Source: Coptis chinensis
Lineage: Eukaryota > Streptophyta > Magnoliopsida > Ranunculales > Ranunculaceae
DNA length: 64,000 nt
Assembly (NCBI GenBank): GCA_015680905.1
Contig: CM027383.1
Location: 82,989,001-83,053,000, forward strand
Reading direction: 5' to 3'
Shown: positions 11,600 through 22,386 of the stretch, one piece after another
Numbering within the stretch: position 1 is the first letter of the stretch
Layout: each line of letters starts with the position of its first letter
Position numbers and translations under genes: made by a program
The notes under the pieces: model-generated
What the model saw: only the letters and a program-made list of their open reading frames with translations
Databases searched by the model: none
Told to the model about the DNA's origin: nothing

Positions 11600-13217
11600 C
11601 CCGCCCAAGCTTTTCCGAACCTTTTACGTTTTTGCAAATCCGGCCATAAGTTCATGCAGCTTGATCTCAAAAACTCTAGAGACAATTTCAGGGAAATCGA
11701 CGTGTGAATATCCAGGAGCAATCTTGTCAATACATTTTTGAACTTCAGGCCATTTAGGATTGCAAGTAAAAGTTATGAATAGATCAGGAGATCCAGCCCA
11801 TCGACAAATCGCAATAGCGTCTTGGTAGTTTTGCAGCATATAACGTGGACCTCCGGTGAAAGAAGATGGTAAAACTATTCGCCTTCCAACAAAACCTGGT
11901 TTTGAATCTCCGAAAGAAATCTTTGCATCAACTAATCCTTGATAAAGCTCAAGACGAATAGTCCTCACGGGTTATTTCTAACCCAATCAACTCTAATCTG
12001 TTCTACAGCACAGTAAGAATCAACAATAAGTTGTTGTTTCAAGCGTCCACCAAGAACAATTGTTTTTCCTTCTTGTAGTCTCATTTGCAACCTGAAAGCA
12101 TAGAACTCCCTCATGCTTATGTTTGTCCTTTTCCCAACTCTGACATTATTCCGATAAGGGATATCAATCCTGTACCCGTCTTCAGCATGAGGAAACAAAA
12201 GAGGGTATTGCATGGCCATGAAACTTGGGTGCAATTCATTTATTCTTTTCAGACCATATCCTTTTTTGTCCACCACAATATCACGGTAATTACTAAATTC
12301 ACTCTCTTCCTCAACAATAAGTGCAGCAACTTCAGATGATGTCGGCATGTTATAAAGTCTCCCATCTTTTTGTCTTGTACTAATAAGCTTTATAACTGAA
12401 ATCGCTTTACTTCGGACTCTTTAAACCTGTCCCTTGCCATTCTATAAGTTTCAGTAAGTTTGTTTGTATTGTTCAACATATTTATCAGGCCTTTCACAAT
12501 ATCTGGATCCAACTCTTCTTCAGACCCGTTTGTCAAAATTTTCTTACTAAGAGAGTTCATTACGCTCACAACTTCATTATCGATTATCATATATGTAAAG
12601 TTGGGAAAACTTAGGGGGTAAACCTTCAGGTGGAAGCAAGGTGCCAATTTTGTGGTGGTTTTGCCCTTTTATCTTGTAGACGTAAGGACCATGACCATTG
12701 TTTATTGATTCTTGAACATCACCTCCTGTTGATGTGAAAGCAAACATTTGTTATATACTCTGATATTTTTCATAAACTTTTTGGATCCGGAGCCGTAATT
12801 GCAGTCCATAAGCTCATTTAAAAAATCAGGTGTATCTTTCAAAAAAGGTAGCTGAACTTTCCCTCCACCGCAACATATAGAGAACTTTGGATTTTTAGGA
12901 TTTTTCGTTCGGTCATTCCTTTCTTCATACCAAACAATGGCATCACAATAAGGACACACTGATGTTGGTTCTCCAAAATCCAATGGTTGGAAACAACGCC
13001 CTGAATTAAAATCAATATTAAAAACTATAACTAATAGTATAAAAAATAAAATAATATTAAAAATATAACTAATATAATACTTACTTTCATGCAAAACTTC
13101 ACTTGCTTTCTCATTGGAAACTGCAACTTCCATATGGTCATTTGTATCGTTTTCATCTTCTACTTCAATCATTCCCACCGATTTGAGAATCGTAGTCATC
13201 GCCACTTTCTCCAACAC
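11600..13217 (-). pseudogene. Helitron Rep N-terminal half
   Basis: The rightmost part (13217-12702) holds a Cys-rich block, SVCPYCDAIVWYEERNDRT and FSICCGGGKVQLPFLKD, typical of the putative zinc-binding N-terminus of Helitron Reps. A shifted frame continues with FAFTSTGGDVQESINNGHGP and GPYVYKIKGQNHHKIGTLLP. Next come DPDIVKGLINMLNNTNKLTE (12647-12390), then SSEVAALIVEEESEFSNYRD and HPSFMAMQYPLLFPHAEDGY (12348-11965), and last GPRYMLQNYQDAIAICRWAG plus PDLFITFTCNPKWPEVQ (11968-11624). The order and content fit the Helitron_like_N family. At least three frame changes break the reading frame. Confidence 0.93.
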
Positions 13218-13325
13218 GCCCGGGTTGATATAAGTGATTTTTTAGGGAATAATGGTTGTCATCGCTTGTTTCACCATCACAATTAACATAACCATGAGTT
13301 TCAACCGGGTGGATTTCTCTAGTAC

Positions 13326-13885
13326 TCAATATCGCCTCCTTTTATATCGGCTATTTTTTGCTTTTTCATTATTTGATTGCGGTCCATCCACTGTATAAGA
13401 ATAAAACATGTTAAGTACAACTCAAAGCCAAGTAACAATTGAACAATGAAGAATGTCTTACCAAGTTCATTAGGAAAAGGCTGTGAAGGAAAAAAACCAT
13501 CAAGTTGATGTTTAGTAAATGTAGCATCTGTTGACAAAATTAAACAACATTATAATTATAACGGAAGAAGAAAGGATAATTAATCAAATATTTTTTAAAA
13601 GAAAAGACTTGTACTTATGGGATATTCAATAGTAGATCGTTCTATGTCTTGAATAGAGGTATTGTCATTATGATTTGAACCGTGGTTGATCTTTTTTCTG
13701 AATTTGATTCGACGGTTCTTGAACCAATTCTTTATATTATCTTCCGAAATTTGACCATGTACTGACAGCTGAGTTGTCAAAAGTTTGATTTCTTCCTTAG
13801 TATAATATAAACTCTTTTGATTAAATGCACTTTCAAGTATCTGAAGGTGCATCGTTGTTGGTGACCATCGCTTTCTTGCAAACAT
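13326..13885 (-). CDS. Short WOX13-like homeobox protein, three exons
   Basis: Exons 13885-13615, 13527-13462 and 13390-13326 join with GT-AG introns to an open frame of 133 codons plus stop (271+66+65 = 402 bases). Residues 4-65 form a homeodomain whose blocks QLQ-like LQILESAFNQ, LSVHGQISEDNIKNWF and KNRR match the ancient WOX13 clade (usual 'LQILE-x-x-F-x-Q ... HGQI-x-E-x-N-x-x-NWFQNRR'). Homeodomain position 50 is Lys instead of Gln (WFKNRR), which would be expected to alter DNA base preference. Such proteins are nuclear transcription factors. The long N-terminus of WOX13 is absent and the tail (about 65 residues, ending KNSRYKRRRY) is basic. It lies upstream of the Helitron gene on the same strand and may be a captured copy; the open frame argues that it is recent or used. 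Confidence 0.72.
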
Positions 13886-13983
13886 AGTTACCTAGTAAGA
13901 ACTCAGAATCATGTTGGTGTGAAAGAGATAAATGCCGTTCATTGTTAATGTGAAGTTGCTAAGAGAACTCGAGATAGTGCTTT

Positions 13984-13990
13984 CTATATA
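13984..13990 (-). promoter_or_regulatory. Candidate TATA box for the WOX13-like gene
   Basis: The minus strand reads GAGTATATAGAAAG here, about 100 bases upstream of the ATG at 13885. A second AT-rich option (TATTTATAC) lies near 14012-14020. The spacing suits a plant promoter, but the motif is common in AT-rich DNA. Confidence 0.35.
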
Positions 13991-14212
13991 CTCGGGAGAA
14001 ATTGAAAGAAGACTTGTATAAATAATACTTAGAAGTTCAAGAATTGGTCGCAGTTTTTTTCTCTTGATTTGAAGATTAATATATAAAGGAATCTCCTTAT
14101 TTGAGGAGACTCTCTCACTGAAATAAGACTTGTAGAAAGAACTAATTAGGACTCTTCAAATTGTGTATAGATTAGGAAACTAAATTAGAACTCTTCACAG
14201 AAAAATAATTAA

Positions 14213-14600
<388 letters not shown>

Positions 14601-15284
14601 TGTTGGGGATTACACCAATACCAATCGGTTCCCCCACTACACAGATAACTTGTATGAACACACTTCAACTCTAGATAAATCTCAAATATCACAAACTACC
14701 TATACTAACATGCCCAACTCGCTAAACAACTATCAACAACAAATAATAATGTAAAGCAGTTAAACAACAAACCACAAGACAAAGATTTACCGTGGTTCGG
14801 CCAATGATGCCTACTTCCACAAGAGTTCTTCTTAATAAAGTAGGAAGGAAGATTATAATCTCTCCTTACAGTCTCTCACCTTTACTAGATCACTTTTATC
14901 TCTTTACTGTGGTTGTATCTCTCGTAAAGGTTCTCTCTTTGTTTTAGTCCGATTCCAACTTTCCCGACTTTGTCCGGTTCTCATTAGGTTAGGTTTTCCA
15001 AAACCTTGATTTTTGGTTTTATCTCCAAAACCAAATTCGGCGGTATCGTGAGCAAGGGCCCACGAAAATAGACTCGAGCGCTGGCGCTCACTGAGCGAAG
15101 TCGCGCCAAGACTGGAAGACTCGAGCTGGCTGGCGCTGGCCACTTTGAGCTGGTCGCCTCTATGTTATCGAACTCGAAGCGAAGTCGCTTCTATCGTAGC
15201 GCTGGGCCTCGACTTACCGCGATGTCGAATTCGCTTGTTTCTCCAGCTCCAGTTCTCTCTCCTCATGTGAGGGATAACTCAACA
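14601..15284 (-). repeat. Copia 3' LTR
   Basis: Matches 19519-20196 from TGTTGGGGATTACACC to GGGATAACT-CAACA with scattered substitutions and small indels. It lies next to the polypurine tract (15285-15294), which makes it the downstream LTR of the minus-strand element. Confidence 0.94.
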
Positions 15285-15985
15285 ATCTCCCCCTCAGCGG
15301 TGAGGGGGATACCTCCATGCAATTGCCAAATCATCAGAGGAGTGTGCCGCCATTCCGCAATAGCACAACAAACATCAAACTTACCTTTCGGTAAGACTTT
15401 GGTCATCATATCCGACCCGTTCTTGTCGGTATGGATCTTCTCGATACACAAATGCTTGTCTTCGAGTACTTCTCTAATCCAATGATAACGCACATGTATG
15501 TGCTTGGATCTAGAATGAAAACTCGGATTCTTGCTCAAGTGGATGGCGCTCTGACTGTCACATAGAACTACAAACTGTTTCTGTTTTAGCCCTAGTTCGT
15601 CGAAGAACCTCTTCATCCATAGCAACTCTTTGCAACACTCAGTGGCTGCAATATACTCGGCTTCTGTAGTGGAGAGGGCAACACACTTTTGCAACTTAGA
15701 TTGCCAAGAAACTGCTCCCCCTGCAAAAGTAACCAGATAACCGGAGGTGGACTTCATCGAGTCAACATCACCTGCCATGTCTGCATCAGTGTAGCCTTCA
15801 AGTAAAGGCTTACTTCCACCAAAGCACAAACATGATTTGGAAGTGCCTTTGAGATATCTCAATATCCACTTAACACCTTCCCAATGCTCTTTACCCGGAT
15901 TTGACAGAAATCTGCTTACCACCCCAACGGGCGAAAATGTCCGGTCTAGTCTAGTACACACCATGGCATACATCAAACCGCCCAT
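15285..15985 (-). pseudogene. Copia RNase H and end of reverse transcriptase
   Basis: An open frame of 240 residues starts MGGLMYAMVCTRLD, the end of the Copia RT domain. It continues into the RNase HI domain with GYTDADMAGDVD (first Asp), STTEAEYIAATECCKE (Glu), LCDSQSAIHLSKNP (Asp) and SKHIHVRYHWIREV, and ends LPKGKFDVCCAIAEWR before the polypurine tract. RNase H would remove the RNA strand during reverse transcription. This is the best-preserved part of the element. Confidence 0.93.
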
Positions 15986-16009
15986 CGCGGATGCATAAGG
16001 AATCTTTTT

Positions 16010-16924
16010 CCATCCGACTCGCCATGCTCACCCTTAGGACACATCTCTTTGGTCATGCGGAACCGCCACCAAGCGATAACCGACCGGGTTTCGCTTTGAT
16101 CCATGTTGAATCTCTTCAACACCTTTCAATGTAGCTTTCGAGAAAGCCACAACTTCCCACTTTTTCGTCCACGAAAGTGATCCGTGATCCCAAGTATCTG
16201 CTTTGTTTGACCCAAATCCTTCATCTCAAAGGACTTACTCAAGTCTTTCTTCAAATTTTGATATCTTGTTGATGTTTGGGCCAACTATCAACATATCATC
16301 CACATACAAAGAATAGCACAATGAAATCTCCATCCGAAATCTCTCAACAAACGCGACAATGATCGGAAGCGGACTTCTTGTATCCTTGCTTTCGCCATAA
16401 AGGAGTCAAACTTTATGTACCACTGTCTCGGTGCTTGCTTTAATCCATACAAGCTCTTTATCAGCTTGCATACTAGGTGCTCCTTGCCTTTGACCTCAAA
16501 CCCCTCGGTTGGTCCATGTAGACATCTTCTTCAAGGTCTCCATGAAGAAAAGTCGTCTTAACATCTAGTCCGCTCAACCTCTAGGTTCATACTTGCGGCC
16601 ATACCCAATACCACCCGGATAGAAGTCATTTTCACTACAGAGAGAAAATCTCATCAAAGTCAATTCCTTTCCTTTGACCGAATCCCTTCACAACAAGGCG
16701 AAGCTTTGTGCCTTGGGTGAGGATTGTTCTCCCTCATGCTTGACTTTGTATATCCACTTATTCTTGAGAACTTTTCTCCCCGTGGGTTTCTCAACTAACT
16801 CATAAGTGTGATTCTTATGCAAAGAATCCATCTCGTCATGCATGGCCTTCAACCACTTTTCTTTGTGCGTACCTTCAAGTGCCTCTTGATAGTACATAGG
16901 TTCTCCACCATCCGATAGTAGCAC
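16010..16924 (-). pseudogene. Copia reverse transcriptase, frameshifted
   Basis: The N-terminal part is open from 16924 (EALEGTHKEKWLKAMHDEMD, then NHTYELVEKPTGRKVLKNKW), the usual start of Copia RVT_2. The centre (16.0-16.7 kb) is legible only in pieces: a segment for the L-K-T-x-F-L-H-G-D-L-like motif lies near 16530-16560, and the area of the Y-V-D-D-M motif near 16280-16310. Several indels break it. No intact polymerase can be made from this region. Confidence 0.85.
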
Positions 16925-17319
16925 GTGACATTATGTGGTGGATACCTGGTTGAAGCTAGTCTCTCTCTGTCGGACCTCCTTGCCCCATCCGGCGGTGCCT
17001 CGGGAGAGGTGCACTTCGCTTGCTTTCGGTGGTGGTTCATGCATCTCATCCGTGATCTTCTATACCAATAGGTTCTATCCCATCATGAGCAATAGGATTC
17101 TCATCATGAGCTTCAAACTCATGGTTCTCCGCGATTCTCAATGCCTTCTCGCGACGTTCCACAGTAGGAACTTTCGGTTCTCAATCAACAAGGTCATTGG
17201 TGAAAGCCCAGCTTTTTCACCTCCTCAAAGTCTGCTATGGTTTGGTCTTCCAGGAACACAACATCTAGACTTCGGTTACCTTCTTGTTAATCGGATCATA
17301 GAGTTTGTAACCAAACTTT

Positions 17320-18148
17320 TCATCTCCATAACCCAGAAAAATGCACCGCTTTGGCTTTGCAATCAAGCTTGGATCTCTCATCCTTCGGAATATGCACAAA
17401 TGCCCTGCACCCAAATACCCTCAAGTATCCATAATCAACATCTCTGCCTGACCATACTCTCTCTGGATAATCACTATTCAGAGGCTTTTGCTGGTGACAA
17501 AGTTGATCACATGCACTACCAGACGCATTGCTTCTACCCAAGTAGCTTCTAGGTAGCTTAGAGTGAGATAGCATGCATCTCATCCCTCTACAATGGTACG
17601 GTTCATTTCTCTCGCTATTCCATTCATTCGCGGTGTCTTGGGAACGGTCCGCTTCATGATTTTAATCCCATGACTCGGCAATACTCTTCAAATGGCCCAA
17701 TGTACTCACCCCCATTATCCGTTTTTAATACACTTCAACAACTTCCGGTCTCTCTCTTTCCACCATGTCGTGGAATTTCTCAAACACGCCAAGTACTTCA
17801 TCCTTGGTCTTCGGACTATAGGCCCATATCTTTCTTGACGATCATCAATGAATGTCAAGAAGTACGGCTCCCCGGTGGGACTTCACTCTCATAGGACCAC
17901 ATAAGTCCAGGTGCACTAGCTCAAGGACAATTGTCCTTTCGTGAGAGACGGAATCTTTGGAAAGACACCCCGTGTTGCTTTCCTACCAAACAATGAGTAC
18001 ATGTATTTAAATGTGTACCTTTAATGTCCGGCATGGCCTTTTGCTTAGCAAGAACTTCCATCCCTTTTATGCCCATGTGACACGCCTCTCTGTGCTACGT
18101 TCAGATGAAGCTTCTTCTTCGCGCAAGATTCGATACGCTTTACACAAA
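17320..18148 (-). pseudogene. Copia integrase, frameshifted
   Basis: Readable pieces include LKTDNGGEY (the second catalytic Asp, near 17.73 kb), a NGIAREMNRT-like stretch near 17.6 kb, and an open C-terminal piece 17583-17320 with DYGYLRVFGCRAFVHIPKDE and RSKLD, the usual end of the integrase core in Copia. The zinc-binding start is decayed. The enzyme would insert cDNA into host DNA; this copy cannot. Confidence 0.8.
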
Positions 18149-18547
18149 CTAGCCTGTGTTTTGTAAAGAGAGCAAGTTTCTTTTCCTCCGGCTGCTACAA
18201 TGGAACCTCTTTCGGTTCCATACCCCGTTACCAAACGAGTTTACAAAGCCATCATCATCTAATTTCCCAGCCGAAATTAGGCTTAACCGTATGTCAGGGA
18301 CATGTCTTACATCCTTGAGTGTCAAGGTGTAGCCGACATTGGTTTCTACATGAACATCTCCAATGCCTATAATCTTCGAGACTCCACTGTTACCCATCCT
18401 CACTTCACCATATTCACCACAACTGTAGGTAGTGAAGAATCCCCTGTGCGGTGTGACGTGATAGGATGCTCCTGTATCTATCACCCACTCTGTATCCTGA
18501 CATGAGGTACTCGGGACAAAGACACACCACACCGACACAATTCCCAC
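18149..18547 (-). pseudogene. Copia aspartic protease
   Basis: The frame contains EWVIDTGASYHVTPHRGFF, with the catalytic triad DTGAS, then MGNSGVSKIIGIGDVHV and LTLKDVRHVPDIRLSLISAG, the standard Copia gag-pre-integrase hinge. A frameshift follows before the integrase. The protease would process the polyprotein. Confidence 0.92.
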
Positions 18548-18559
18548 TCAGGTCATCGA

Positions 18560-19425
18560 CTAGTGCGGTAGTATCTCGCCTGTTTCCGTTCCTCCGCACC
18601 ATGTCTTCATGTACACGCGGTTATTCTTCTCATCCCTCTTCGTGTTCTCGCGACTCATATCTGAAGTGGCCTTTGGTGGCACAATAGTAACATTGCCTCT
18701 GCCTTTAGGAGTTCTAGCTTCACCCCTAGATTTACTTCTGGCCATCACCTCTAGAACGAGATGGTTTTCTCGCTTCGACCTCTCCCCGTTTCTCGCGTGA
18801 AAAGGACCTCCGAAGTTAGAAGAGCCGCTTCTTGCACTCCTTCTAGTCTCCTCATTCAACAAAGACGTGGTAGCCATCTCCATCGTAACAATTCCATCCT
18901 TGGTCGCTCCATGTAGAGAAACCGCTAATGTCTCCCAACTTTCGGGTAGAGAGCCTAATAGAAACAAAGCCTCAACTTCGCCTCCCAAATTGATCTTCAT
19001 CAAATGCATCCGATTGATGATATTCTCAGTACTTCATTAAGATGCTTTCCGGACATTGAAGAACCTTCTTGGTACTTCGTGTCTGCAAACTTCTTAACAA
19101 CTAGTACTTTGTTTCCACCCGACTTCCTCTCATAAAGGTCTTCGAGTTTCTTCCATAGACTGAAGGCTGTAGTCTCTTGGGCCACATGGTGAAAGACATC
19201 GCCGTCAATCCATTGTCGAATGTATCCAATCGCTTTACGTCAAGCTTTTTCCACTCCGGCCTCATCGGCCTTTTCTCGGTCTTACTCCCTCATTCTCAAT
19301 GGGAAGTGCCAAGTCCTTGCAGTATAGCAAGTCTTCCATCTTGGCTTTCCAGATGGTGTAGTTCTTCCTATTCAGACTCATCATACGAGTGTTCACGGAA
19401 TGGTCCATCTCTACAAGTTATTTAA
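18560..19425 (-). pseudogene. Copia gag (UBN2-type), frameshifted
   Basis: Pieces in order: an open frame 19185-19000 with LWKKLEDLYERKSGGNK (typical 'W-x-x-L-x-x-x-Y' of Copia gag), then 19009-18560 with LLGSLPESWETLAVSLHGAT. The zinc knuckle lies near 18690 but appears out of frame, so the Cys residues are not seen in the long ORF. Gag forms the particle. The upstream start near 19425 is an estimate. Confidence 0.82.
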
Positions 19426-19504
19426 CCTCAAATCTTCTCTCAGGAATTTCGTCAAACACCTTCTGACCAAGATTCGGATAACACCCTAGGCTATTCTAAC
19501 CAAG

Positions 19505-19516
19505 GCTCTGATACCA
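19505..19516 (-). other. Copia primer-binding site
   Basis: The minus strand reads TGGTATCAGAGC two bases after the end of the right-hand LTR. This is the classic plant site complementary to the 3' end of initiator methionine tRNA, and it fixes the element's orientation. Confidence 0.93.
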
Positions 19517-19518
19517 CT

Positions 19519-20196
19519 TGTTGGGGATTACACCAATACCAATCGGTTCCCCCACTACACAGATAACTTGTATGAACACACTTCAACTCTAGATAAATCT
19601 CAAATATCACAAACTACCTATACTAACATGCCCAACTCGCTAAACAACTATCAACAACAAATAATAATGTAAAGCAGTTAAACAACAAACCACAAGACAA
19701 AGATTTACCGTGGTTCGGCCAATGATGCCTACTTCCACAAGAGCCAGTTCTTAATAAAGTAGGAAGGAAGATTATAATCTCTCCTTACAGTCTCTCACCT
19801 TACTAGATCACTCTTATCTCTTTACAGGGTTGTATCTCTGTAAAGGTTCTCTCTTTGTTTTAGTCTGGATTCCAATCCTTCTGACTTGTCTGGTTCTGTT
19901 AGGTTAGGTTTTCCAAAACCTTGATTTTGGTTTTTATCTCCAAAAACCAAATTCGCGGGTACTGTAGCAAGGGCCCACGAAAAGAGAGCTGGCGCGCGCT
20001 CACTCGAAGCGCCGAAGTCGCTGAAGACTGGAAGTCGAAGGCTGGCGCTGGCCACTTTGAAGCTGGTCGCCTCTATGTTTGGAACTCGAAGCGGAAGTCG
20101 CGCTTCTATCGAGCGCTGGAGCTCGACTTGGCGATGCCGAATTCGCTTGTTTCTCTCGGCTCGGTTTCTCTCCTCATGTGAGGGATAACTCCAACA
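19519..20196 (-). repeat. Copia 5' LTR
   Basis: The upstream LTR of the minus-strand element, next to the primer-binding site. It differs from the other LTR at many positions, including clustered indels in the GC-rich part (19960-20130), so the insertion is not very recent. Confidence 0.94.
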
Positions 20197-20704
20197 ATAA
20201 TAACAGTTTCCAATGCTAAATTCCTTACTGCATGCATTCTTCGTTAACAAACACCTCAATGAAGGTGTCGACCGACGCCCGACGACAAGTATCTCTTGCT
20301 AGACCGGGTTTCTTCGAAATCTAGTCAAATAATTCCACCGTGGTAGGAATTGCAGTATTCTCTTTGTTCCTCTCGGACCGCATTCCTAAAGTGAGCCAAG
20401 ATGTCGATCCATCTTTGACAATTATGGCTGATTATTACGGATGACATTTCGCGTCTTTATCCTTATTTTCAGCACTCTCCCTTGTCAAGATGCCTCGTGA
20501 AGTATTACCAATTTTGAAGATGCATGAAGCAATGGACTACATCCATCGGGTGCTCAAATATTCTTAGGACTACCTGCCTGCTCCCGGGCAGATGGCGATG
20601 GATTCATTCCTGTCAACGACCTCACTTCTGAAGTGCTTTCGGTTATCAAAGGGTCAAGCAAGTATGGAGGCGTCGCAGGGGATTTGTTCTCTGAAGTGTT
20701 ACAG
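20197..20704 (+). pseudogene. Class III chitinase pseudogene, 3' part
   Basis: Continues the chitinase cut at 14600. The first 300 bases are badly decayed; near 20325 a trace of the N-N-P-P-C-x-x-C-Q-Y-S segment can be seen. From about 20535 the frame is clear: SGAQIFLGLPACSRADGDGF, IPVNDLTSEVLSVIKGSSKY and GGVAGDLF, matching the C-terminal strands of the GH18 barrel. The usual 'GGVMLWSKYYD' end has been altered. The order and strand agree with the 5' part, so one pseudogene was split by the Copia insertion. Confidence 0.87.
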
Positions 20705-21061
20705 CCACACCAGAGATCTTCTGTCTATAACTTAGATGATGCGGCCATGTTCCAGTGTATATCGATATGTGCTGGAATGTAAAATGGTTTATGTTTGTTG
20801 TAGTGCAACGTCGGCTGATATTTGTACGTAACTAAAATTATCTGGTGATTACTCCAAACCGATCCGAGATTTTTTAAGTAATTAACTAAAAATGCGGTGG
20901 CGGGCTCGTCGAGTCGATCTCCATGGTGACAATTATTTGAAGCGGGGAACACCATGTGTTCTCTGTAAGTCTGCTTTCGAATTTAAATAGCTGCTAAACT
21001 CCCTGTTGATCATAATCAATATTAATAATCTTATAATGGAGCCAGAGCTTCTTTCTTTTGC
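20705..21061. other. Spacer without recognised gene
   Basis: Probably the former 3' flank of the chitinase sequence. Short ORFs on the minus strand show no recognisable motif. Confidence 0.4.
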
Positions 21062-21410
21062 GTGCTATCTATGCTCAAGGATGTTGTACGTGGATTTCAT
21101 GATGAGAAGCACTGGATATCGTGTAAATTATTAGGACTTAATTCTTTTGCTCTGAGTATGCTTTCAATTGCAGCTAAACTTCCCGTCGATCTAACAACTC
21201 CAATGCCAAGGATCAATTTGCTAAACTTAGCGGGGCTGCCTTGGTGCGCATTTGTATTGGCTTTATCATGCCTTCTATAGAATTGAACGATGAGTCTGAA
21301 TTTCTTACAAATTTATTGGCGTTGAGCATATTCGTGATAACAATAGTTGTCAACGTTTGTATACAGATATACACTGGTGTTTCATGTTGCTATTGCTCAT
21401 ATGATGTTTA
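21062..21410 (+). pseudogene. Fragment of an uncharacterised plant membrane-protein family
   Basis: The sequence reads MLSMLKDVVRGFHDEKHWIS, then LNSFALSMLSIAAKLPVDLT. A one-base frame change near 21212 follows, then DQFAKLSGAALVRICIGFIM and LLALSIFVITIVVNVCIQIY. From memory this matches a family of plant proteins of unknown function with repeated hydrophobic segments ('A-x-KLPVDLTT', 'DQ-x-AKLS', 'VITIVVNVCIQ'). At least two membrane spans are visible. The frameshift and the loss of homology after 21410 mark it as a broken fragment. Confidence 0.7.
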
Positions 21411-21999
21411 ATGATGATTGAAGCATCGATCTAACGTTCAATCTGCAGCACAGTACGTTCTCCATATAGATCCCTTTGTATGGCCTTTACCTTACACCTC
21501 TCAGTATGCCTAATATGGTTTTGCAGCTTTCAGTCAAGCAGCTCGGCAGCTTAGTCTAACCTCTTGTTTCTAAAATCCTCCTGTTCCCCGGTTTTTGTTG
21601 CCCAGAACACGACTGTAAGAGATATTTTACCATATATCCCAGGAAAAAGGCCTTGTACGGCCACTAAGAGTGGGAAATAAGTACTTGTCCAAACAGTCTC
21701 CGGCACTTTCCAATGGGAAACCACTTTGTCCAAAATCGAATTTACATAATAAGTAGAATGACTCATAATCTTAAGACCTTGAATCTGTCTACATAATAAA
21801 CAAACTTGATAAGAAACATTACAATATGATCACCACGGGTTTGAAGACTTGCAACAATAGTTTCTAAAGTTATATTACATTTTCAACTTAAAAAAAACTC
21901 CTACTAACATATTTCTGATTTGGAGGAATAATGCCATTCAACCTTAAGCAAACTTAATATAGTCCTCCTTATATAAGATCCCATAAGATTCCACTCCAT
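21411..21999. other. Spacer; one unassigned minus-strand ORF
   Basis: A 71-codon minus-strand ORF at 21766-21551 (SHWKVPETVWTSTYFPLLVA) has no family I recognise and no supporting splice or promoter signal. The rest is AT-rich without structure. Confidence 0.35.
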
Positions 22000-22386
22000 T
22001 TAGCAATTCATAAGATTCGATGTCTCTTTCTGCTCTGAACACGCTGAAGCCAAAAGCTTCCCATCCACCAAAATATTGGTAATTTTATTTTCCCCATTCC
22101 TCCAATATTTAATATCAACATTTTTTCCCTGTTTCTGACAAAGCTCATAAAGCATTGTGAGTGGTTGTTGTAGATTTTCAAGCGGAACAATAGGCTCCAA
22201 CAGTGGACTAAAGACCTGCCATCAACATTACATAACTTTATAACTAACAAAAAACAAAAAAAGCATCTTCAAAAACTCAGAGTAACTTTTTACCTCCCAC
22301 ATAAACTTCAAATCAAATTTAAGGCCCACGTTATAAAACCAAGCGAAAGAACGGGTTCAACGATATTCGCTAGGACTTTTGGTGCT
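22000..22386 (-). pseudogene. DCL2: Dicer-like fragment (RNase III end and dsRNA-binding start)
   Basis: Two exons are visible. The first (about 22386-22294) begins PKVLANIVE, changes frame, and ends LKFDLKFMWE at a GT donor. The second (22215-22000) follows an AG acceptor in phase and reads VFSPLLEPIVPLENLQQ, PLTMLYELCQKQGKNVDIKY and VDGKLLASACSEQKE before a stop. This is the end of the second RNase III domain and the beginning of the dsRNA-binding domain of plant Dicer-like enzymes, which cut double-stranded RNA into siRNAs. The DCL2 assignment is from memory of the family pattern. The frameshift, early stop and missing helicase/PAZ parts make it a relic. Confidence 0.82.

Larger units (their letters stand above)
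5478..13217 (-). mobile_element. Autonomous-type Helitron coding region, decayed
   Basis: All diagnostic parts of a plant RepHel protein lie in order on the minus strand. From the right: a cysteine-bearing N-terminal region (about 12.6-13.2 kb), the Helitron_like_N domain (11.6-12.35 kb), the HUH replication-initiator motif PHAHILLF (about 8.76 kb), linker regions (7.77-8.25 and 7.0-7.35 kb) and a PIF1-type helicase ending with a stop at 5478-5480. Two intron-like gaps, 11599-8810 and 7772-7348, have GT/AG ends. Frameshifts (near 11965, 12390, 12700, 7290 and 6320) and stops show that the copy is inactive. I could not place the terminal TC and CTRR ends. Helitrons move by rolling-circle replication and capture host gene pieces, as seen in the first intron. 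Confidence 0.93.
14601..20196 (-). mobile_element. Complete Ty1/Copia retrotransposon, decayed
   Basis: Two LTRs (14601-15284 and 19519-20196) start TGTTGGGG and end with CAACA on the plus strand, flanked by the 5-base duplication ATAAT (14596-14600 and 20197-20201). The minus strand carries, from the right, a primer-binding site with TGGTATCAGAGC (initiator Met tRNA type), gag, protease, integrase, reverse transcriptase and RNase H, then a polypurine tract AGGGGGAGAT next to the left LTR. The order GAG-PR-INT-RT-RH identifies Copia. Many frameshifts show that it is no longer autonomous. It inserted into the chitinase sequence. Confidence 0.95.

Noticed and set aside
15162..17894. Plus-strand ORFs of 74-205 codons across the Copia region
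   Set aside because: All are antisense shadows of the minus-strand pol and gag sequence.
20725..20955. 76-codon minus-strand ORF after the chitinase relic
   Set aside because: No motif, no splice sites and no promoter; likely chance.
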